The notes below the pieces were generated by a model. It was not told the DNA's origin. It was given only the letters and a program-made list of their open reading frames with translations, and did not search any database. Below, piece by piece: positions 18,560-26,600 of a stretch of 64,000 nucleotides of DNA (positions are counted from its first letter, which is position 1; each line of letters begins with the position of its first letter). Position numbers and translations under genes: made by a program. Source of the stretch: an uncultured Aquimarina sp. (GTDB lineage: Bacteria; Bacteroidota; Bacteroidia; Flavobacteriales; Flavobacteriaceae); NCBI GenBank assembly GCA_947502885.1, contig CANNBP010000011.1:62001-126000 (forward strand), in the 5' to 3' direction.

Positions 18560-18718
18560 TTAAGAGATAAATGTTCCCTTATTACTCTTGATCTCGGACC
18601 AACAGGTTTTATTATATTACGTATGGGTTCTTATTGGTATATGGAAAGAACAAAATTGGATTGATGAGAAAGTCGCTTTGGAAATTTTTTGGGATGAAAA
18701 TGATCTTGAGATTGAATG
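18560..18718 (+). pseudogene. Frameshifted remnant of a small gene
   Basis: One frame reads LITLDLGPTGFIILRMGSYWY and then stops; the adjacent frame continues with IGIWKEQNWIDEKVALEIFW and an acidic end before a TGA at 18716. Joined by a single shift near 18637 they give a sensible C-terminus of about 52 residues. No start codon is evident. Probably a decayed cassette gene; the family was not recognised. Confidence 0.45.
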
Positions 18719-18735
18719 AAAATAGAAAAAACAAC

Positions 18736-18804
18736 CAACAACATTGTTGATATAATTCATAGTCTTTGGGGTATATACCTAATACATAACGTTGTAACTA
18801 ATTT
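18736..18804 (+). repeat. Intergenic boundary module 2 (cassette-like)
   Basis: CAACAACATTG and TATAATTCATA (18751-18761) on the left, CATAACGTTGTAACTAATTT (18785-18804) on the right. Matches the module at 16447 block for block, with a variable middle. A reduced form, GAACAACGATAAACGTTATAC, occurs at 20637-20657 after the cysteine-synthase gene, and TTGCAACAATTGATATG at 19435-19451. Confidence 0.5.
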
Positions 18805-18817
18805 AAATGATAAATAG

Positions 18818-19423
18818 ATGTTAAAACAATTACTTAAAATATTACTAGTATTATTAATCATTATTCTAATAGCAGGTGGATACCTATATTATCGATTACA
18901 TAATAATATAGAGAACGTTCTTGATGCAAAAAATGATTGGCGTAGCGAAGTTCTAGAATTTCCATTAATATTCGCTGGAGATATAGAATATAAAGGTGAA
19001 GAACACATTCGATTTGCACCATGTTGGGGTGAAAAAGATAGTGAGGATTATTTTTCATATGTTTTTTTATGGGTGATTGAGGAAGATCCAAATTTAAACT
19101 CAGCAGAATTAGAACGTATACTTAATGTTTATTTTGATGGGCTAATGAATACTGGAGCAATCACTAATTTTAGTTTCTTTAAAAAAATTCCTGAAACAAA
19201 GCCTTCTTTAAGACAAACAGATAAAAACACCTTTGAAGGTTCGATAGAGCTTTATGATGAATTCTTTAAAAAAGAGTTAATTGTGCTAAACGCTAAAATT
19301 AAAAGTGGCTACTGCCCTTCAAGAGAAAAATATTTAGTCTGGTTTTATCTATCTCCTCAAGAAAAAAATCATCAAATTTGGAATCAACTTATGGAGGTAA
19401 ACCTTAACATCAAATGTCATTAA
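18818..19423 (+). CDS. Membrane-anchored hypothetical protein
   Basis: 201 residues. One N-terminal TM segment (LLKILLVLLIIILIAGGYLYY, residues ~5-25) anchors a soluble domain that probably faces the periplasm. The domain has EEHIRFAPCWGEKDSEDYFSYVFLWVIE and later IKSGYCPSREKYLVWFYLSP, which look like a conserved beta-rich family in Bacteroidetes that I cannot name. Two cysteines are present in the mature part. The boundary module immediately upstream suggests that it is a separate cassette. Confidence 0.65.
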   Translation: MLKQLLKILLVLLIIILIAGGYLYYRLHNNIENVLDAKNDWRSEVLEFPLIFAGDIEYKGEEHIRFAPCWGEKDSEDYFSYVFLWVIEEDPNLNSAELERILNVYFDGLMNTGAITNFSFFKKIPETKPSLRQTDKNTFEGSIELYDEFFKKELIVLNAKIKSGYCPSREKYLVWFYLSPQEKNHQIWNQLMEVNLNIKCH

Positions 19424-19500
19424 ATTATAACTATTTGCAACAATTGATATGTTCTATTATCTTTAAAAATGCGAATGTATGACACAGCCAAGTAAATGAT

Positions 19501-19713
19501 ATGATTGAATTTTTAATAATTATACTACTAATACTTCTTTTTGGTGTTTTTTTGTATTGGGCATATCTACCAGACTACAAAAGAAACCCAAAAGAATTTT
19601 GGCGGACAATTATCGGAATGCCAATCGGAATGTTACTTGGCGGATTAGGATTTACGAAATTGAATGATATATTAAAAGAATGGGCAACAAATAAGAGCCG
19701 TAAAAAAAAATAA
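19501..19713 (+). CDS. Small membrane protein
   Basis: 70 residues: one TM segment at 3-23 (EFLIIILLILLFGVFLYWAY), a cytoplasmic-looking charged segment, a second weakly hydrophobic segment GMPIGMLLGGLGFTKL, and a basic C-terminus (KSRKKK). No family recognised. The stop codon is followed after one base by the ATG of the cysteine synthase gene, so the two are translationally coupled. Confidence 0.6.
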   Translation: MIEFLIIILLILLFGVFLYWAYLPDYKRNPKEFWRTIIGMPIGMLLGGLGFTKLNDILKEWATNKSRKKK

Positions 19714-19714
19714 A

Positions 19715-20626
19715 ATGGAAGGAATTGGAAACACTCCTCTAATCAAATTAAAACATCTTACCGATACAAATGATGCCCATGTTTATGTTAAATATGAAGG
19801 CGCAAATCCAACAGGTAGTATGAAAGATAGAATGGCTCTTTCAATGATTGAAGGCGCCGAAAGAAGAGGAGAGTTAAAAGCTGGAGGAACTGTGGTTGAT
19901 TACACAGGTGGAAGTACTGGCAGTTCTTTGGCAATGATCTGCTCTGCAAAAGGCTATAAAGCTCATTTTGTTTCGTCTGACGCTTTTGCCAAAGAAAAAT
20001 TGCAAACAATGAGAGCTTTTGGGGCAAAACTCGATTTAGTACCAAGTGAAAACGGAAAAATAACCGCAAAAGTCATTGATAATGCCATTAAAAAAGTACA
20101 GGAGATAGCACAGCAACCAAATACCTTTTATACAGATCAGTTTAAAAACGTTGATAATCGCAATGCTTATCACAAAATGGCAAATGAAATCATGACTGAT
20201 CTAGGTACAAATATCGATGAGTTTATAACTGGTGTAGGAACTGGCGGTTGTTTTTCTGGAAATGCAGAAATATTAAAAAAAGAAATACCGAGGGTAAGAT
20301 GTATCCCTATAGAACCGTACAATGTTAGGACATTATCTGGTGGAGATACTAGTGGAACACATAGACTTGAGGGAATGGGAGCTGGATTTATTCCTGAGAT
20401 ATGTAGAATGGATTTGGCTGATGAAATAATTTCGGTAAAAGATGAAGATGCTTATGAAACCGCTAGAAAATTAGCCCGAATAGAAGGGGTTTTTGGAGGA
20501 GTTACTTCTGGCTCTAACGTCTGGGCTGCTTTACAAAGAGCAAAAACAATCGGAAAAGGAAAAACAATTGTAACTGTCGTTTGTGATTCGGGATTAAAAT
20601 ACTTGAACGGTGATCTATATAGATAA
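19715..20626 (+). CDS. PLP-dependent cysteine synthase family protein
   Basis: 303 residues, full length. IGNTPLIKLKHL at the N-terminus, the PLP lysine in NPTGSMKDRMA (residues ~31-41), the phosphate-binding TGGSTGSSLA, GVGTGGCFSGNAEIL for the PLP phosphate loop, and GGVTSGSNVWAAL near the C-terminus are all typical of CysK/CysM-type enzymes. These make cysteine from O-acetylserine or, in cystathionine beta-synthase-like members, from other beta-substituted serines. The S-M-K-D variant of the lysine motif and absence of neighbouring sulfur genes make the exact substrate uncertain. It is the last gene of the cassette-like array. Confidence 0.9.
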   Translation: MEGIGNTPLIKLKHLTDTNDAHVYVKYEGANPTGSMKDRMALSMIEGAERRGELKAGGTVVDYTGGSTGSSLAMICSAKGYKAHFVSSDAFAKEKLQTMRAFGAKLDLVPSENGKITAKVIDNAIKKVQEIAQQPNTFYTDQFKNVDNRNAYHKMANEIMTDLGTNIDEFITGVGTGGCFSGNAEILKKEIPRVRCIPIEPYNVRTLSGGDTSGTHRLEGMGAGFIPEICRMDLADEIISVKDEDAYETARKLARIEGVFGGVTSGSNVWAALQRAKTIGKGKTIVTVVCDSGLKYLNGDLYR

Positions 20627-20881
20627 AATCCATATTGAACAACGATAAACGTTATACAAATTCATTTTTTATAAGAAAACAACATTTATAAGTCTTTAGA
20701 AGCTTTTATTTCATGATTAAATCACATTGGGCAAATTTCAAGAATTATGTAAAAACAGTCGGACCATGGATAAACTATTTGGGAATACTAAAAAAATAAT
20801 ACCATTACAAGGCTATTTTAAAAAGTAACCCATTTTGTTCAAAACACTAACAAGTCATAAACAAAAAAACACCAAAACAAA

Positions 20882-21919
20882 TTGAATTTAGATAATCAAT
20901 TCATATTTTTCTTTAGTGCATTAGGTGCTTTTAATAGCATTGCATTAAGCATTTACTTTTTGTTTTTCTCAAAGTCTTCAAATACATCTAATTATTTTTT
21001 AGGAGCATTATTAGCTGTTTTAAGCATACGTGTTTGGAAATCTTTATTCTTTTACTTTAATCCCGAACTGTCAAAAACCTATTTACAAATAGGATTATCT
21101 GCTTGTTTTTTTATAGGCCCTTTTTTATATTTTTACCTAAAGTCTAAAACCTCTAAAAGTAAAAAGCCAAATTATAACTCGTATTACTTCTTACTTCTTT
21201 TAGTCATTTTGGTAATTGGTACGGGTATTATTTATCCGTATCAAACTCACCCAAACCTTTGGAAAAATTATTTCTATAAGATCATTAATTACCTATGGCT
21301 TATGTTTATTATTATATCCGCCCCTCTAGTCAAGAATGTTTTTAAAAAAATGGTTGACAAAGAAAATAAAACGCAATACGATGATATTTGGATGATAAGC
21401 GTCTATTTAGGAGTTTTAATAATTTGGTTAGCATATTTCACTTCGAGTTATACGTCGTATATCGCAGGGGCATTATCTTTTACTTTTGTTTTTTATTTAT
21501 CTGGCTTACTTCTTTTTTACAAAAGAAAAAAGGATTTTGTTTTTTCTATTAAGAAGGAAAAATACGCCAATAACAGGATAGAAGAAAACGAGGCGAACCA
21601 ACTTTTAGAAAAAATTGAATCCATTTTAACCAAAGAAGAGCTATTTAAAAACCCAAATCTTACTTTACCAATATTTGCCAAAAAATTAAATATTCGTCCA
21701 CAGTTATTATCACAATTATTAAACAATAATTTGAACAAGAGCTTTTCTCAATTTATTAATGAATACAGAATAGAAGAAGCAAAAAACCTTTTAAAGGCTA
21801 ATGCTAATCTAAAAATTGAAATCATTGCCGAAAAATGTGGATTTAACTCCAATAGCACTTTTTATACAGCTTTCAAAAAGGTAACCAACACAACACCTGC
21901 CAAATATGTAAAGAAATAG
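20882..21919 (+). CDS. AraC-family regulator with seven-helix membrane domain
   Basis: 345 residues from a TTG start at 20882; no ATG is available at this position, and the close paralogue at 52772 begins at the corresponding residue. About seven hydrophobic segments occupy residues 6-215 (FIFFFSALGAFNSIALSIYF, GLSACFFIGPFLYFYL, YTSYIAGALSFTFVFYL). A linker and an AraC double HTH follow at ~240-345: LPIFAKKLNIRPQLLSQLL, then SFSQFINEYRIEEAKNLL and IIAEKCGFNSNSTFYTAFKK. This is a one-protein membrane sensor with a DNA-binding tail. The gene directly downstream (NTF2-DJ-1 fusion) is the likely target; the same pairing recurs at 52.8 kb. Confidence 0.88.
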   Translation: MNLDNQFIFFFSALGAFNSIALSIYFLFFSKSSNTSNYFLGALLAVLSIRVWKSLFFYFNPELSKTYLQIGLSACFFIGPFLYFYLKSKTSKSKKPNYNSYYFLLLLVILVIGTGIIYPYQTHPNLWKNYFYKIINYLWLMFIIISAPLVKNVFKKMVDKENKTQYDDIWMISVYLGVLIIWLAYFTSSYTSYIAGALSFTFVFYLSGLLLFYKRKKDFVFSIKKEKYANNRIEENEANQLLEKIESILTKEELFKNPNLTLPIFAKKLNIRPQLLSQLLNNNLNKSFSQFINEYRIEEAKNLLKANANLKIEIIAEKCGFNSNSTFYTAFKKVTNTTPAKYVKK

Positions 21920-22040
21920 TATCTCTTTTAAAATTCCTAATGTATACTTCAGGAGTTTTATAGTATAATTTTATATAGATTTTAAGGAATGATCTAAGTA
22001 AAATTGTTAATCGAATAAATTAACAATAATAAAAATACTT

Positions 22041-23165
22041 ATGAAACATTTTCTTTTATTAATTGGATTTCTAGTGTTCGCTACATCTATAATCGCGCAA
22101 ACCGATGAAGTTCAAATAAAAAATACTGTATTAAACTATATAAATGGCACTTCTTATAATCGGGCCAAACTCATCGAAAAAGCATTTTATGATGATGCCA
22201 ATCTTTACTTAGAAAATAAAAATTCGTCACTGTGGATTGTTCCTGCCAAAGAATATATAAGCTGGTATAAAAATAAGAAAGAAGGCGAATTTACTGGAAG
22301 AATAGGAAATATAATATCAATTGACAATTTTAAAAATATCGCTACTGCCAAAGCAGAAATAATTATACCAGAGAAAGGTCAAAGGTATATTGATTTATTT
22401 CTTTTAAAAAAAATTGAACGTAAATGGAAAATAATTAGCAAATCTGCCGGTGGCGAAGAGAGCAATTTAAATGGAGATCGAATTCTCTTTATAGTATCCA
22501 ATGCACACTTTTATGGAAATTCTAAATTACCAACTGGGAATAGTTTTTCTGAAATTGTAAATGCATACAACACATTTGCAAATGCGGGCTATACAGTTGA
22601 CTTTGTAAGTCCAAATGGAGGAAGTATTCCTTTGGGGTATATTAGCACATCAGATACTCTTCAAAAGAAATATCTATATAATCATGACTTTATGTATGCC
22701 CTTAAAAACACAAAAAATCCAAAAGAAATAATCGCCAAAAACTATAAAGCGGTTCATTATGTTGGCGGAGGAAGTGCTATGTATGGCGTGCCCGAGAACA
22801 AAGATATTCAAAAAATATCCATGACCATTTATGAAGAATACAACGGAATTATATCTTCTGTATGCCATGGAACAGCAGGAATTACAAACTTAAAAACCAA
22901 AGATGGTAACTACCTTTATAAAAACAAAATAGTTAATGGATATCCAGATTCTTTTGAAAAGAAAGAGGCTGAGTATTTCAAGCATTTCCCGTTTTTAATT
23001 CAAAAAACTATAGAAGAAAGAGGTGGTATTTTTAAATTCTCACCCAGAAATTCTTCTCATGTAGAAGTACAAGGAAATTTAATAACCGGTCAAAATTATT
23101 TATCATCTAGAGATGTAGCACTAAAAATAATTGAGAATTTGAGTAACCGAAAAAAGGTTAATTAG
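22041..23165 (+). CDS. Secreted NTF2-like / DJ-1-PfpI fusion protein
   Basis: 374 residues. The signal peptide ends IIAQ (~20). Residues 22-145 form an NTF2/lumazine-binding-like domain: VQIKNTVLNYINGTSYNRAK, RIGNIISIDNFKNIATAKAE, DLFLLKKIERKWKIISKS. Residues ~150-374 are a DJ-1/PfpI class I amidotransferase-like domain: ILFIVSNAHFYGNSKLPTG, AGYTVDFVSPNGGSIPLGY, VHYVGGGSAMYGVPEN, and the nucleophile elbow SSVCHGTAG with adjacent His. Exported DJ-1 proteins may act as glyoxalase or chaperone-like enzymes, but the role is not known. The upstream AraC regulator probably controls it. The NTF2 part is paralogous to the free protein at 56366, and the DJ-1 part to the N-terminus of the protein at 53900. 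Confidence 0.85.
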   Translation: MKHFLLLIGFLVFATSIIAQTDEVQIKNTVLNYINGTSYNRAKLIEKAFYDDANLYLENKNSSLWIVPAKEYISWYKNKKEGEFTGRIGNIISIDNFKNIATAKAEIIIPEKGQRYIDLFLLKKIERKWKIISKSAGGEESNLNGDRILFIVSNAHFYGNSKLPTGNSFSEIVNAYNTFANAGYTVDFVSPNGGSIPLGYISTSDTLQKKYLYNHDFMYALKNTKNPKEIIAKNYKAVHYVGGGSAMYGVPENKDIQKISMTIYEEYNGIISSVCHGTAGITNLKTKDGNYLYKNKIVNGYPDSFEKKEAEYFKHFPFLIQKTIEERGGIFKFSPRNSSHVEVQGNLITGQNYLSSRDVALKIIENLSNRKKVN

Positions 23166-23619
23166 ATGATCAATTACATTTTTTTAGATCATAGATAATA
23201 AGGCAAATGTATAGCTTATTGACATCATGTTTTGTGGTCTTTAATTTTGATTAGTTATCACTTAATTCGAACTTGTAAAGTGAAGTTAATCAAATTAAAT
23301 GAAGTAACTATTAAGAACCATACTACCCAAAAACAGAAAAATCGACTGAGAATTTGTTAACCTCAACTGAGAAAAGAATTTGTTGATCCCAAGGTAATTT
23401 TAAAGATGATTTAACTCAAGACCGAATAGAACTTGGGATCAATAAATTTAAAGCAAAAACTATTATAGTTGATCATACCCTTCAATCAAAAGTCAACAGA
23501 TAATACAATGAAAAAGTAATTGGAATTGATGTAAAGCATCCAAAAGATTATCATAAAATTGATCTAGACAAAGTATTTTATGTAAAATACTGTTCTAATC
23601 ACATATTAGAAAACACGTT
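23166..23619 (+). pseudogene. Intergenic region with a possible decayed reading frame
   Basis: From about 23390 to 23620 one plus-strand frame reads DDLTQDRIELGINKFKAKT, IIVDHTLQSKVNR, a stop, then YNEKVIGIDVKHPKDYHKID and LDKVFYVKYC, without a usable start. This looks like a coding remnant but no family is recognised. An 11-bp perfect inverted repeat (TTGATCCCAAG at 23383-23393, CTTGGGATCAA at 23432-23442) overlaps its 5' part. The rest of the region is featureless. Confidence 0.3.
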
Positions 23620-26600
23620 TCAATTCATTACCAATCCACCCCTCTCGCCACTTTCTGGCCCCAGTCTAATTACTCGATCAGCCAACTCGATCAAAGTGCT
23701 ATTGTGCTCAATAAATAGTATCGTATCACCACGATCAATTATCGATTGAAAAACAGTACTTAATTGTAGTATATCAAAATAATGAAGCCCGGTGCTTGGT
23801 TCATCAAAAAGGTATAACGTTGTACCTTTTCGTTTCTGCATCATCGCATTTGCTAGTTTTAGACGTTGGGATTCACCTCCTGACAACGTATTACCTGGTT
23901 GCCCCAAAAGGATATGCTCCACTCCTACTTGTTTCAGAATACCCAGGCTATCTACAACCGCTCCAGTATCAAAAAAATCAATTGCTTCTTGTACGGTCAT
24001 CTGTAATACATCACCAATAGAATGCCCATTCAATTTACAAGCTAGAATAGCATCATTATAGCGCATTCCGTTACAATTATCGCAGGTAAGCCAGATATCA
24101 CTCATAAAATCCATACTGGTTTTTATCTTACCATGACCTGAGCACGTAGCACATTTTCCGTTCTTACTTTGATACGAAAAATCTGCTTTCTTTAACCCTG
24201 CTCTTTTTGCAAATTCTGTTTTTGAATAAATGGATTTAATCTCCTCAATAATTCTAGTATATGATATTGGGGTGCTTAATCTGTTTTGCCCCAAAATTTC
24301 TTGATCAACTAATAACACCTCTTCAAATTGATCCAAACCGTCTAACGAAGTACAATTAACTGGTCTATTTTTTACCCAAGAATTGTATAATACATCTTTA
24401 ACTAAACTAGATTTTCCACTACCTGAAACACCCGTAACTGCAGTAATCTGCCCTGAATAAAAAACTATATCAATATTCTTAAGATTGTTAGCAAATGCTC
24501 CTTTAATCTCAAATGGAGTTTCTCTTTGATTTTGCTTCTTAGTTCTAACATTTTTTTCTGCTTCGAACAATTGATGGGTTATAGAATGCTTTACATTAAT
24601 AATATCAGTAACCTTTCCTTGGTAGATAACTTTTCTGCCTAAGCTTCCTGATCCCGGTCCCATCTCAACAATATAATCTGCATTCTTGATAAAAGAAGGG
24701 TCATGCTCAACCACAACGACCGTGTTTCCATTGGTTACAATCCTTTGTAACGTTTTTGACAGAACAAGAACTTGTTTTTCATCCAATCCTATTGTGGGTT
24801 CATCCAAAACATAAGTCACGCCAAACAAATGTGTTGATAATTGACCTGCCAATGTAACTCGCTGCCTTTCGCCCCCAGAAAGTGTACTCACAACTCTATC
24901 TAGGTTTATATAATCCAACCCTAGATCCATTAACGTCTTTAAAGACTCTTTTACAGTTGGTATAACCACTTTACTAATTGCCAATACAACCTCATCTGTG
25001 GTATGATCAATTTGTTCGATTAATTGCAAACAAGATTCAATAGTGCAACTAGAAATTTCATGAATATTCTTGTTTAAAAATTGTGTATGTAACAATTCTG
25101 GTTTCAATCGGCTTCCATTACATTTTACACATTTAACATCATGTAATACATCCTCTAAATATTTAATGTTCTTGTTATGCAATTTTCGTTGATATTCATC
25201 ATCAATATAATTACAAAAGCCCAACCATTTTGCTGTTAATTCTTGCGTTCCCGATCTTGATTTGGTCGTAAACTCCCAAGTAACATTCCACTTGGTTTCA
25301 CCCGTTCCATAAAGGATTACATTCTTAATCTCATCATCCAAATCTTGCCAAGGAAGGTTAATATTCCACTTTTTTTGCTTGGCTACTTCTTTGAGTGTTG
25401 CCATAAATTGACCATTCATATCTGCATAATAAGCAATGGCTTTATTGGTCGCCATTGCTCCTTCAAATATTGATTTATGAGGATAAATTATAACCTCTTG
25501 AGGGTCACATTTTGATGCAACTCCAAGGCCTTCGCAATTAGGACAAGCTCCCAAGTGATGATTAAAAGAAAAATGCTGAGCAGTAAAGGTTTCTCCTTCT
25601 AGTTGGGCTATTCTCGAATATAATAATCGAAATGCATCATACACTCCAGACAGAGTACCGACTGTAGACCTATTAGATGCGGCACCTCCTTTTCTGTTGA
25701 TCCCTATTGCTGGCCCTAATCCAGAAAAAGAAGTCATTTCGGCCTCACTATGTTGCTGTAGAAAACTTCTGTTATATGTAGATAATGACTCAGTAAAACG
25801 TGCATTAGACTCTGCAAACAGTGTATCATATACCAAAGATGATTTTCCACTTCCCGAAACTCCCGTTACCACTGTCAATTGATTTTTGGGAATACGAACA
25901 TTAATAGCTGCCAATCCATGAGTTGTTACTCCATTCAATTGGATTTCATTAGAAACGACGGTATTTTGAATTTCTTTTTGGGTTTCAATATTGATATGTT
26001 CCTTATTTATATTGGGTGGGCCTTGATGAATAATTGCTCCCCCAGCGGTACCACTCTTGGGTCCTAATTCTATATGCCAATCACTATAAGCAATAATCGC
26101 CTCATTTTGTTCAATACAAACTATAGTATTTCCTTTCTTATTAATAGTATCAAATAATTGAAATAGAGAATTAATATCATCATGATGTAACCCAATACTT
26201 GGCTCTACGATCACGTATAATGTATCTCCTGTATCTTTTTTTTGCAGCTGATTTGCAATTTTAACACGCTGTGCTTCTCCCCCAGAAAGTGTTGTTGAGG
26301 ACTGTCCAAGGGTTAAGTATCCAAGTCCTATTTCTTGTAATACTTTGAGTCCTGCCAAGACCTTTTTCTGATTCACAAAAAATACAATAGCTTCATTAAT
26401 TGATAGTCTATAAATATCGGCAATCGACAATCCATTATATTTGATCTTAAGTGTTTCATCGTTAAACCGATCTCCATTACATGTACCACATATCAAATCT
26501 ACATTACCCAAAAAGTGCATTCCAATTTGTGTTTTTCCAGCTCCTTGACATGTCTCACACCTTCCACCTTTATTGTTAAATGAAAATCGAGATTTAGTAA

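Noticed and set aside
15701..20660. True integron
   Set aside because: No integrase gene and no clear attC core (RYYYAAC/GTTRRRY) was seen; kept only as a cassette-like array.
20713..20799. 28-codon ORF starting MIKSHWANFKNYVKTVG after the cysteine synthase gene
   Set aside because: It has an ATG and a cationic character but no homologue that I know and no operon context; could be a cassette remnant, not supported enough to list.
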